Source: Paracoccus sp. Z118
GTDB taxonomy: Bacteria; Pseudomonadota; Alphaproteobacteria; Rhodobacterales; Rhodobacteraceae
Assembly (NCBI RefSeq): GCF_019061185.1
Contig: NZ_JAHQZU010000005.1
Span: 179,591 to 243,590 of the forward strand
DNA: 64,000 bases
Direction of reading: 5' to 3'
This document shows, piece by piece, positions 27,255 to 35,063 of the stretch. The notes beneath the pieces were generated by a model. It made no database searches. It saw only the letters and a list, made by a program, of their open reading frames with translations, and was not told the origin of the DNA. A program made the translations under genes and the position numbers. Every line of letters starts with the position of its first letter. Within the stretch, counting starts at the first letter, position 1.

Positions 27255-27977
27255 ATGGCGATGACCGATGGCGAGCCGCGGGGCACACATCAGCGGATCG
27301 AGAACGACCTCGTGCTGTCCTTCCTGCGGGTGCGGCAGGCGATCGGGATGCTGGGCTATTTCCTGCCCGCCGCGCTGATCGCCCATGGCATCGCCTTCGG
27401 AGAGGGCATCCCGGCCAGCATCTCGGCCTCCTACTACTCGCCCATGCGCGAGATATTCGTCGGCGCGCTGTGCGCCATCGCCGTGTTCCTGTGGAGCTAC
27501 GAGGGCTATCGCCCCCGTCCCGGCGAATGGATCAGCGACCTGAACGCGGCGCGCACGGCCTCGCTGGGCGCGCTGGTGGTGGCGCTGGTGCCGACCCGGC
27601 CCGAGCTGCCGGTGGACTGCACACTCAGCCAGTGCGTGCTGGGGTTTTCGGTGGCGAGCACGGTTCACTGGCTGGGCGCCGCCGCGTTCTTCGGGGCGCT
27701 GGCGGTGTTCTGTCTGGTGCTGTTCGTGCGCGGGACGTCGCATTCGACCGAGAAGGAGGCGAGCAACCGGATCTATCGCGTCTGCGGCTGGATCATCGTC
27801 GCCGCGATGGCGGGGATCGCGCTGGTGCTGCTGTCGCCCGACGCGGTCAAGCTGCGGCTGACGCCGCTGCGGCCGGTGTTCTGGCTGGAATCCGTCGCCA
27901 CCGTGGCTTTCGCGACCTCGTGGCTGGTCAAGGGCGATGCGCTGCGGCCGGTGGTGCGGGCGATGGCGTCTCGCTAA
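27255..27977 (+). CDS. Multi-pass membrane protein of unknown function
   Basis: A 240-residue protein with about six hydrophobic helices (near residues 30-48, 66-84, 101-118, 133-160, 175-193 and 206-225). ASISASYYSPMREIFVGALC contains polar residues between the first helices, and a pair of cysteines (DCTLSQC) lies in a loop. I recognise no family with confidence; the layout resembles small DUF998- or Frag1-like proteins. GGGAGG precedes ATG 27255. Its last 50 bases overlap the end of the convergent NUDIX gene. The position inside the glycan island may be accidental. Confidence 0.7.
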   Translation: MAMTDGEPRGTHQRIENDLVLSFLRVRQAIGMLGYFLPAALIAHGIAFGEGIPASISASYYSPMREIFVGALCAIAVFLWSYEGYRPRPGEWISDLNAARTASLGALVVALVPTRPELPVDCTLSQCVLGFSVASTVHWLGAAAFFGALAVFCLVLFVRGTSHSTEKEASNRIYRVCGWIIVAAMAGIALVLLSPDAVKLRLTPLRPVFWLESVATVAFATSWLVKGDALRPVVRAMASR

Positions 27978-28422
27978 ACCGCGCCACCAGTTCGCGCACG
28001 ATCTCGCGGAAATGCGGCACGGCCAGCGAGTGCGCGGTGAACTCCGCCACCGGCATCAGCCGCAGTTCCGAGCCTTCGCCGCCGAGCCGGGCGGCGGCGG
28101 CTTCGGCTTCGGTGATGGCGGCCACGAGATACCAGCCCATGCGGCCGGGGCGGTGGGGAAGTTCGCGCGGCTCGGCGTGCAGGATGCGGTCCGGCGTCAG
28201 GCGCAGGCCGGTTTCCTCCCATGTCTCGCGCAGGGCGCAATCGGCGGGGCTTTCGGCCCCTTCGCGCTTGCCGCCGGGCAGGTCCCAGTGGCCGGGCCAG
28301 TTGATCGTCGGGATGTCGTCGCGGCGCATCACCAGCAGGGAGCCGCCGCAGAGCAGGATCATCTTGGCCCCGTTGAAGCGGGCGCCGTTCCAGCCATCCG
28401 CCGGGTTCAGCATTTCCTGCAT
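27928..28422 (-). CDS. NUDIX hydrolase
   Basis: A 164-residue NUDIX-fold pyrophosphatase. The box reads GGKREGAESPADCALRETWE, then ETGL, fitting GX5EX7REUXEEXGU. The substrate region (MGWYLVAAITEAEAA) does not identify a specific nucleotide or nucleotide sugar. It lies 26 bases after the UXS-type gene on the same strand and may be the last gene of that operon, where removal of a stray NDP-sugar or oxidised nucleotide is plausible. Its 3' end overlaps the convergent membrane-protein gene by 50 bases. Confidence 0.88.
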   Translation of the reverse strand: MQEMLNPADGWNGARFNGAKMILLCGGSLLVMRRDDIPTINWPGHWDLPGGKREGAESPADCALRETWEETGLRLTPDRILHAEPRELPHRPGRMGWYLVAAITEAEAAAARLGGEGSELRLMPVAEFTAHSLAVPHFREIVRELVARFSETPSPAPPAAAHRP

Positions 28423-28448
28423 GTTGCGCTCCGATCAGCTGCGCCGGG

Positions 28449-29486
28449 TCAGCGCACCTGCCCGACCTCGGATGCGCAGGTGCCGACCTCGGCCTCGAAC
28501 CACGCATAGGTCGCGGCCAGCCCCTCGGACAAGGGCACGCGCGGTTGCCAGCCGAGCAGTTCCTGCGCGCGCGAGATGTCGGGCTTGCGGCGGCGGGGAT
28601 CGTCCACCGGCAGCGGATGGTTGACCACCCGCATCCGCCCGCCGGCCAGCCCGAGGATCTGCTCCAGCAGTTCGTTCACCGTCATCTCGACGGGGTTGCC
28701 CAGATTGACCGGCTCCATCCCGTCGAACTCGGCCTCCATCAGGGCCATCAGCCCGGCGACGAGGTCCGAGACATAGCAGAAGCTGCGGGTCTGGCTGCCG
28801 TCGCCGTAGATCGTCAACTCGTCCCCGCGCAGCGCCTGGCAGATGAGGTTGGACACCACCCGCCCGTCCGCGGGGTCCATGTTCGGGCCGTAGGTGTTGA
28901 AGATGCGCGCCACCCGCACCTCGGCCCGGCCGGCGCGGGCATAGTCGAAGGCCAGCGCCTCGGCCGCGCGCTTGCCCTCGTCATAGCAGGCGCGTGGGCC
29001 GGTGCAGTTGACGTTGCCGCGGTAATCCTCGGGCTGGGGGTGGATGTCGGGATCGCCATAGACCTCGCTGGTGGAGGTCAGCAGGAACCGCGCGCCCGCT
29101 TCCTCGGCCAGATGCAGCAGGTGGTTGGTGCCGACGACGTTGGTCAGCATCGTATGCTCGGGGTCGCGCTGGTAGAGCGGGGGCGAGGCGGCGCAGGCGA
29201 GGTTGTAGATGCGGCCGATGCGCGGCGTCTTGGCCAGCACCTCGGGGGGCAGGGGGTCCACGATGTCCCAGCGCAGGAAGCTGAAATTCGGATCGGATTG
29301 CAGGCCGAGCAGGTTCGATGCGCGCGAGGTCTGCATGTTGTCGAGGCAGAGGACCGAGTCCCCCCGGTCCAGCAGCGCCCGGCAGAGATGGGAGCCGATG
29401 AAGCCCGCCCCGCCCGCCACCAGCGACAGCCTGCGCCGTCCGCCGCGGCGCGGCGGCAGCGTCGTGATCCTGCCCGTGTCCTTCAT
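28449..29486 (-). CDS. UDP-glucuronate decarboxylase (UDP-xylose synthase)-type SDR
   Basis: A 345-residue extended SDR. VAGGAGFIGSHL is the NAD loop; STSEVYGDP and the YDEGK pair supply the catalytic Thr/Ser, Tyr and Lys; and the run NLACAASPPLYQ, GPRACYDEGKRAAEAL, RVARIFNTYGPNM and DGSQTRSFCYV is characteristic of UXS. It should convert UDP-glucuronate to UDP-xylose with release of CO2; Ugd, encoded 1.4 kb away, makes the substrate. A very strong GGGGGAGG precedes ATG 29486, which overlaps the stop of the upstream glycosyltransferase. Confidence 0.88.
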   Translation of the reverse strand: MKDTGRITTLPPRRGGRRRLSLVAGGAGFIGSHLCRALLDRGDSVLCLDNMQTSRASNLLGLQSDPNFSFLRWDIVDPLPPEVLAKTPRIGRIYNLACAASPPLYQRDPEHTMLTNVVGTNHLLHLAEEAGARFLLTSTSEVYGDPDIHPQPEDYRGNVNCTGPRACYDEGKRAAEALAFDYARAGRAEVRVARIFNTYGPNMDPADGRVVSNLICQALRGDELTIYGDGSQTRSFCYVSDLVAGLMALMEAEFDGMEPVNLGNPVEMTVNELLEQILGLAGGRMRVVNHPLPVDDPRRRKPDISRAQELLGWQPRVPLSEGLAATYAWFEAEVGTCASEVGQVR

Positions 29487-30583
29487 CCCACACCTCCCCC
29501 TGCCGGAACCGCCCGGCTGCTCTCGTCAAAAACCTGCCTCGCGGCCGCCTCGGCCAGATGCGCTTCCAGTTCGGCCGCGCGGTGGTCCGAGGAATGGCCG
29601 GCTTCGATCCGGGCGCGGGCGGCGCGGCCCATCCGCGCGGCATCGGTCCCCAACGCCGCCAGCACGTCCTGCGCACCATCGGCCAGCACGATTTCCTGCC
29701 CCGGCCGGAACAGCGTCCCGATCCCGTCCCATTTGTCCGAGATGATCGGGGTAGCGCAGGCCCCGGCCTCGAACAGCCGGACCGAGGGCGACCAGCCCGC
29801 GCGGATCATGTCGGCCCGCGTCACGTTGAGGGTGAAGCGGCTGGCCGAGTAGAACTGGGCGTGATTGGCGGGCGGGCAATGCTCGATGCGCTCGACGTTC
29901 TGGGGCCAGTCGATGTTGGCGGGATATTGCGGCCCGGCGACGACGAAGCGCAGGTCCGGGCGCTGCCGGGCGGGTTCGATGAGCAGCCGCTCCAGCGTGG
30001 GCTGGCGGTCGTCGCTCCAGGTGCCGAGATAGGAGAGATCCCAGCGGGTCGGCACATCGCGCGGGCCGTAGAGGTCCAGATCGACCGAGCAATAGAGCGC
30101 CCGCGCCATCGGCGAGCGGTAGCGGCGTTCGATATGCCGCAGCGTCGGACCGCCGGTGAAGGAGAGATAGAGGTCGAAGCCGGGGATGACCTCGGGCGAG
30201 AGATACTCAAAGTCGCCGCGCTCCAGCTTGGCCAGCGTGACCGGCGTGTCGATGTCGTAGAAGGCGGTGGTGCCGCGCGCCCATTCCTGAATGCGGCGCG
30301 AGACTTCGACGCCCTCGGGGACGTAGGAGCCGACGATCACCGCATCCGCCTGCGCGATGTCCTCGCGCCAGCGGTCCAGCGCGGGAAGGTCGGCGTAGAA
30401 CTCCAGCCGGCACCAGTCCGGGTCGGTCAGGTCACGCTGGCTGGCATACCACGGCACGTCGCGTTCGAGGAAAAGGATGTCATGCCCGCGCCGGGCGAAG
30501 GCTTTCAGCAGTGCCCGGAAGGTGGTGGCGTGGCCGTTGCCCCACGACGAGGACAGCGAAAGCCCGAGGACGACCAGCTTCAT
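29483..30583 (-). CDS. Glycosyltransferase, CgeB-like
   Basis: A 366-residue protein with a GT-B fold. The N-terminus MKLVVLGLSLSSSWGNGHAT and the C-terminal nucleotide-sugar domain (SASRFTLNVTRADMIRAGWS, then VRLFEAGACATPIISDKW) match the CgeB/glycosyltransferase-1_2 type seen in surface glycan clusters. The usual EX7E region appears as RLFEAGACATPIISD. Substrate unknown. ATG 30583 overlaps the stop of a 48-codon remnant gene whose first 28 codons are a diverged copy of this gene's start. Its own stop overlaps the UXS gene. Confidence 0.82.
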   Translation of the reverse strand: MKLVVLGLSLSSSWGNGHATTFRALLKAFARRGHDILFLERDVPWYASQRDLTDPDWCRLEFYADLPALDRWREDIAQADAVIVGSYVPEGVEVSRRIQEWARGTTAFYDIDTPVTLAKLERGDFEYLSPEVIPGFDLYLSFTGGPTLRHIERRYRSPMARALYCSVDLDLYGPRDVPTRWDLSYLGTWSDDRQPTLERLLIEPARQRPDLRFVVAGPQYPANIDWPQNVERIEHCPPANHAQFYSASRFTLNVTRADMIRAGWSPSVRLFEAGACATPIISDKWDGIGTLFRPGQEIVLADGAQDVLAALGTDAARMGRAARARIEAGHSSDHRAAELEAHLAEAAARQVFDESSRAVPAGGGVG

Positions 30584-30726
30584 GGCTGCCTCCCCCGGAT
30601 GGACTCGTGCAGCAGCGCATCCGCCTGTTCGCCGGACCCCCGCAGGGTTTTCGGCAACGCGCGGAAGGTCGGCGCGCGGCCGATGCACCGGGACGACAGC
30701 GAATGGCCGAGGACGATCCGCTTCAT
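30580..30726 (-). pseudogene. 48-codon glycosyltransferase mini-gene with internal deletion
   Basis: A short ORF beginning MKRIVLGHSLSSRCIGRAPT and ending RGSGEQADALLHESIRGRQP. The first 28 residues align with the start of the next glycosyltransferase (MKLVVLGLSLSS...TTFRALLKAF), and the last 20 with the end of the previous one (LRGAQVDALLRAQAKGVAA). It looks like a third copy of the gene family that lost its whole middle. Yet the frame is kept, its ATG overlaps the upstream stop, and its TGA overlaps the downstream ATG, so ribosomes can pass through. Likely a decayed gene kept as a coupling bridge; a functional peptide cannot be ruled out. Confidence 0.75.
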
Positions 30727-31805
30727 GCGGCCACCCCTTTCGCCTGTGCGCGCAGCAGCGCGTCCACCTGCGCGCCCCGCAGGGCATAGGTGTGTTCCGC
30801 CTTGATCCGGGCCAGCGCCGCTTGCCCGATCTCTCGCGCGCGTTCAGGGGTCAGGGTCGAAAGGTGATCTGCCACGTCCTGCCCGTCGCGGGCGACCAGC
30901 ACCTCGCGGTCGGGGGTCAGGAACTGCTCGATCCCTTCCCACGCGTCGGTGATGAGGCAGGCGGCCGCGCCCGCCGCCTCGAAGACGCGGGTGGCGGGGG
31001 AAAAGCCCACGTTCGCCATGCTGTCGCGGGCGACGTTCAGCACCGCGAGCGGGGTGCAGTTGAAGGCGTTGTGCTCGGTCGTGTAGACGTGGCCGAGGTG
31101 GCGGACGTTGCCCGGCATCTCCTTGGTTTCCCAGCCGTTGCCGCCGATCAGGAAGCTGCGGTCCTTGAGCATCGCGGCGGGCTTCAGGAAAAACTCCTCG
31201 ACCCGCGCCTCGCGGTCCGGCAGGCGGTTGCCGAGGAAGGCGAGGTCCGAGGCGAATTTCGGATCGGCCGGGGCGGGATGATGCGTGGCGGGGTCCAGCG
31301 CGTTATAGACCGGCTCGCAATGCTTCGCGCCGAAGCCGCGATAGGCGTCCACCACCGGCGGGCCGCCGCCATAGGTCAGCACCATGTCGAGATGCGGCAG
31401 CGCCCGCCGCACCGGATGTCCTTCATCCCCGCGCATCTCGTCCAGCGTGGCGGCGGCGTCCACGTCCCAGAAGATCCGCAGCGCGCCGGGTTTCGCGCCC
31501 GCGATCACGCCGTCCAGCAACTCGCGGTCGAAGACGCCGACGCCGTTGGCCTTCACCACGATGTCGGCATCCCCGGCCTCGGCCAGAACGCCACGCATGG
31601 CGTCTTCCGTCGCGGGATAGACCACCGACCGGCACCAGTCCGGCGGGTCGATGTCGCGGTGCTTCTGGCGGTCGAAGGCGTCGGGCTCAAAGAAGGTGAT
31701 GTCGTAGCCGCGCTTGGCGAGTTCCCCGAGGATGCCCCGGTAATAGGTCGCCGCGCCGTTCCAGTAGGAGGACAGCAGGCTCGATCCGTAGAAGGCGATC
31801 TTCAT
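30723..31805 (-). CDS. Glycosyltransferase, CgeB-like
   Basis: A 360-residue GT-B glycosyltransferase. It starts MKIAFYGSSLLSSYWNGAAT like its neighbours, has an acceptor-domain block IFWDVDAAATLDEM and a donor-domain block NVARDSMANVGFSPATRVFE followed by AAGAAACLITDAWEGIEQF, typical of the CgeB/GT1_2 type. It is part of a tandem array of related transferases that probably arose by duplication. Both ends overlap neighbours by ATGA. Donor and acceptor are unknown; UDP-xylose, UDP-glucuronate and deoxysugars are candidates given the enzymes around it. Confidence 0.82.
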   Translation of the reverse strand: MKIAFYGSSLLSSYWNGAATYYRGILGELAKRGYDITFFEPDAFDRQKHRDIDPPDWCRSVVYPATEDAMRGVLAEAGDADIVVKANGVGVFDRELLDGVIAGAKPGALRIFWDVDAAATLDEMRGDEGHPVRRALPHLDMVLTYGGGPPVVDAYRGFGAKHCEPVYNALDPATHHPAPADPKFASDLAFLGNRLPDREARVEEFFLKPAAMLKDRSFLIGGNGWETKEMPGNVRHLGHVYTTEHNAFNCTPLAVLNVARDSMANVGFSPATRVFEAAGAAACLITDAWEGIEQFLTPDREVLVARDGQDVADHLSTLTPERAREIGQAALARIKAEHTYALRGAQVDALLRAQAKGVAA

Positions 31806-32908
31806 GCCGCGGAGGCTCCTTGCTTGAGGCCGAGCGTCGCGGCGATGGACAGAAGTTCGGCTGCGCGATGGGCGCAGGTGTGGCGGGCGCGGATGGTTTC
31901 GAGGCCACGCGCTACCAGCGAGGCGCGCAGGTCGGGGTCCGCAGCCAAGGCCCGCAGGTGGCCGGTCATTTCCGCGCCATCTTTGGCAAACAGGAAGTCG
32001 CCGGGCCGGAACAGGCTTTCGCTGTCCTCCCACGGGGCCGAGACAAGGGGGATACCGCAGGCCAGCGCCTCGAAGACGCGGATGGTCGGGATTCCGGGCA
32101 GCATCGTGGTGTAGAAGCGGCGTGGGACGTGGACCGTCGCCATGTGGCGGGAGAAGATGCCCGGCGCGGCGGCGTTGGGCGCCCAGCCGTGATAGCGGAC
32201 GCCGTAGCGGTCCAGCGTTTCCAGCGCCTCGGCCGGATAGCGGACGCCGTAGATGTCGAGCGGCAGCCCCGCGTCCTGCGCCGGGCGGAACAGGAAGTTT
32301 TCCAGCTCCTCTGTCCGCTCGCCATCGCCCCAGTTGCCGATCCAGACGAGGCCCTGACGCTCGGTTTCCCCCGCCGGAGGATGGAACAGCCTTGTGTCGG
32401 CGGCCTCGTGCCAGGTCCAGACCCGGTCGCCCCAGCCCCAACGGCGGTAAACCTGCGACAGCGTCTCGCCGAAGGCCAGCACGCCGTCAAAGCCTGACAG
32501 ATCGAAGGCGCGGATCGCCTCGGGGTCGCTGACCGCGCGGTGGTGGGTGTCGTGGAACAGCAGGCGGAACCTCGCGCCACCCTTGCGCGCCTTGCCGAGA
32601 GTCGCGGCAAGCGCGGGGTCGTTCCATTCATGGACGATCACCAGATCGGCGCTGCCCGCCAATTCCACCGGATCGGCGGCGGGGTCGTAGGTTTCGACCG
32701 ACAGCTCGGGGTAGTTCCGGCGGAAGGGTTCAAGCCCCGCCTGCCCGTGGTCGCGCAGGAGGTTGTCGAGGCTCCATGCCCCCTGCGGCTCCAGCGCGCG
32801 GACGTGGTGGCCCGAGCCCGCCAGTTCCCGCAGCACGCCGCGCAGGAAATGGGCGTTGCCGTGGTTCCAGCAGCTTTGCAGCGAATGGGTGAAATAGACG
32901 ATCTTCAT
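31802..32908 (-). CDS. Glycosyltransferase, CgeB-like
   Basis: A 368-residue GT-B glycosyltransferase of the same kind as the two after it: MKIVYFTHSLQSCWNHGNAH at the start, VIVHEWNDPALAATLG and HDTHHRAV in the N-terminal domain, and IPTIRVFEALACGIPLVSAP with PGDFLFAKDG in the donor domain. It is coupled by ATGA overlaps to genes on both sides. Compared with its neighbours it has a longer aromatic segment (YRRWGWGDRVWTWHEAADTR). The specific sugar cannot be inferred. Confidence 0.84.
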   Translation of the reverse strand: MKIVYFTHSLQSCWNHGNAHFLRGVLRELAGSGHHVRALEPQGAWSLDNLLRDHGQAGLEPFRRNYPELSVETYDPAADPVELAGSADLVIVHEWNDPALAATLGKARKGGARFRLLFHDTHHRAVSDPEAIRAFDLSGFDGVLAFGETLSQVYRRWGWGDRVWTWHEAADTRLFHPPAGETERQGLVWIGNWGDGERTEELENFLFRPAQDAGLPLDIYGVRYPAEALETLDRYGVRYHGWAPNAAAPGIFSRHMATVHVPRRFYTTMLPGIPTIRVFEALACGIPLVSAPWEDSESLFRPGDFLFAKDGAEMTGHLRALAADPDLRASLVARGLETIRARHTCAHRAAELLSIAATLGLKQGASAA

Positions 32909-33978
32909 GCGGCCTCGGTCCGTCTGGAAAGCGCGTCGCGGTAGATGGCGGACATGGCCGCAGCCATCGCGGCGGGGGTGTAGCGGGCGGCGCGTTGGCG
33001 TGCCGCCTGCCCTTGCGCGGCGTGGCGGGCGGGGTCGGCCAGCAACGCGTCGATCGTGTCGGCGAAGCCTTCCGCATCATCGGGGGCAACGAAGTCTGCC
33101 ACGCCGTCCCACAGCTCGCGGAAGGTCGGGATGTCCGACAGCACCAGCGGACAACCCGCCTGCGCGGCCTCAAGAACGGCAAGGCCGAAGGGCTCGAACC
33201 GTGCGGCGCTGACGAAGACCGGGCGGCGGGCGAGCCATTCCGCAAGCCCGCCCTCGGGCAGCGGCCCGGTGGCTTGCAAGTGGCGCGGCGCGACCTCGGC
33301 CCCTTGCGGGGCGCGGGTGGCCCCAATCGCCACGAAAGGCGCATTAAGGCGCGCGGCGGCGGCGTCCAGCGTGGCGGTGTTCTTCACCTCGTCCCACAGC
33401 CGTCCCACCGTCAGCGCGCCGTGGAACGGCTCGGCCGCCGGCAGTTGCATCGCCGTGCGGCCGTTATGGACGGCGGCCGGCGTGACCGGCAGCCCATAGA
33501 GCCGCGCCGTCGCGAGCGCATAGGCTTTCGTCGGCGTGACCGTCCGCGTGGCGGTGTGCAGCCCCTCGCCGATCAGCTCCGGCAGCCAGGCGAGCGCCTT
33601 GTCCACCGCATCGCCGCGCGCCGCGTCCCACCAGGTGCCCAGACAGCCGTGGTTGACCGCCACCATCGGCACCGGAAACGGCACCGCTCCCAGCGCGGGC
33701 GCGTTCAGATGCGCCACGTCCGCGCCGATCTCGCGCGCGAGGCTGGCGATGCGCGCGCCCGCTGCCAGCACCGGCTCGGGGCCGTCGCAGAGCCAGTCGA
33801 GCGGCAGGCCGGTCTGGATCAGCCGCAGGCCGAGCGCCTCTGCCGCCGCGCGCTGGCCTGCGTCGGGGACGGGCCCGAGGACCGCCAGCACGACCTCGGC
33901 CTCCAGCGCGGCGGCGAGTTCCAGCGAATACTGCCAGACGCCTCCCACCGCGTCGGTCGTCATCAGCACCCGCATCAT
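32905..33978 (-). CDS. Glycosyltransferase, GT4 type
   Basis: A 357-residue GT-B enzyme of the GT4 type. MMRVLMTTDAVGGVWQYSLE resembles starch-synthase-like and GT4 N-termini; VHNGRTAM and the EX7E region FEPFGLAVLEAAQAGCPLVL are clear GT4 signatures. The motif pattern differs from the three CgeB-like transferases downstream, so it is not one of their duplicates. Two adjacent ATGs exist (33978, 33975); the gene overlaps the epimerase upstream and the next transferase downstream. Confidence 0.86.
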   Translation of the reverse strand: MMRVLMTTDAVGGVWQYSLELAAALEAEVVLAVLGPVPDAGQRAAAEALGLRLIQTGLPLDWLCDGPEPVLAAGARIASLAREIGADVAHLNAPALGAVPFPVPMVAVNHGCLGTWWDAARGDAVDKALAWLPELIGEGLHTATRTVTPTKAYALATARLYGLPVTPAAVHNGRTAMQLPAAEPFHGALTVGRLWDEVKNTATLDAAAARLNAPFVAIGATRAPQGAEVAPRHLQATGPLPEGGLAEWLARRPVFVSAARFEPFGLAVLEAAQAGCPLVLSDIPTFRELWDGVADFVAPDDAEGFADTIDALLADPARHAAQGQAARQRAARYTPAAMAAAMSAIYRDALSRRTEAA

Positions 33979-35063
33979 GCGGTCCGCGCCAGCGCCGGCA
34001 TGCCGACGGGCAGGTTGATGCCGTTCTCGGCGGCGAGCCACCCGGCAAGACGCGTCACGCCCTCCTGCCAGTCCACCCTGGGCGAAAGGCCCAGCGCCGC
34101 CTCGGCCGCGCGGGTGTCGGCCACGAAATACCGCTGGTCGCCCGCGCGCCAGTCGGAAAAGGCCACGTCCACGGGGCGGTCGATGATCCGGCCCACGAAG
34201 TCCAGAAGCTGCCGCAGGCTGACCGCGTTCTGGGGACCCCCGCCGAGGTTGAAGACGCGGCCCTGAACTTCCTCGATCCGCGCCCACGCCGCCAGATACG
34301 CCTCGACCGCGTTCGACACGTCGAGGATGTCGCGGACCTGGCAGCCGTCGCCGAACAGGGTGATCTGCTGGCCCTTCAGCGCGCGGATCAGGAAATGGGC
34401 CACCCAGCCCTGATCCTCGGTCCCCATCTGGCGCTGGCCGTAGATGCAGGACATCCGCAGCACGCAGGTCGGCACGCCATAGCTGCGGGCATAGTCCAGG
34501 ACATACTGGTCCGCGGCCCCCTTGGAGCAGCCGTAGGGCGTGTGGAAATCCAGCGGGCGGGCCTCTCCGATCCCGTGCGCGCGCACCTCGGGGTCGGTCG
34601 GGCGGTAGGCATCGCCCTCCAGCGCGAAGTCGAGATCGGTAAGATCGCCATAGACCTTGTTGGTGGAGGCAAAGATCAGCGGCGTGCCGTCGCCTTTGGC
34701 GCGCAGCGCCTCCAGCAGGTTCACCGTGGCGATCAGGTTCACCGTCATGTCCTCGACCGGCTCGACCATGCTCGTCGTCACCGCGACCTGCGCGGCCATG
34801 TGGAAGACGGCCTTCGCGTCGTTCACGGCGGCGTTCAGGCGGGGAACGTCGCGGATGTCGGCCTGCACATGCTCGATCCGCTCGCCGTGGCGCGATTGCA
34901 GCCATGACAGGTTCCGCCCCACCCCCGGCCGGGTCAACGCATCGTAGACGATGACCCGGTGCCCATCGGAGGCCAGCCGGTCGGAAAGGTTCGAGCCGAT
35001 GAACCCCGCGCCGCCCGTGACCAGCACGGGGCGCGGGTCGGACGATGGATCGGTCCGCCTCAT
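33975..35063 (-). CDS. NAD-dependent epimerase, CDP-paratose 2-epimerase-like
   Basis: A 362-residue extended SDR with NAD loop TGGAGFIGSNL, catalytic STNKVYG and YGCSK, and the blocks LRMSCIYGQRQMGTEDQGWV and LFGDGCQVRDILDVSNAVEA. These resemble CDP-paratose 2-epimerase (CDP-tyvelose synthase) and related nucleotide-sugar epimerases rather than GalE. The actual nucleotide sugar is not shown by sequence, and no CDP-glucose pathway gene is present, so the name is only a best match. It overlaps genes on both sides as ATGA. Confidence 0.8.
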   Translation of the reverse strand: MRRTDPSSDPRPVLVTGGAGFIGSNLSDRLASDGHRVIVYDALTRPGVGRNLSWLQSRHGERIEHVQADIRDVPRLNAAVNDAKAVFHMAAQVAVTTSMVEPVEDMTVNLIATVNLLEALRAKGDGTPLIFASTNKVYGDLTDLDFALEGDAYRPTDPEVRAHGIGEARPLDFHTPYGCSKGAADQYVLDYARSYGVPTCVLRMSCIYGQRQMGTEDQGWVAHFLIRALKGQQITLFGDGCQVRDILDVSNAVEAYLAAWARIEEVQGRVFNLGGGPQNAVSLRQLLDFVGRIIDRPVDVAFSDWRAGDQRYFVADTRAAEAALGLSPRVDWQEGVTRLAGWLAAENGINLPVGMPALARTA

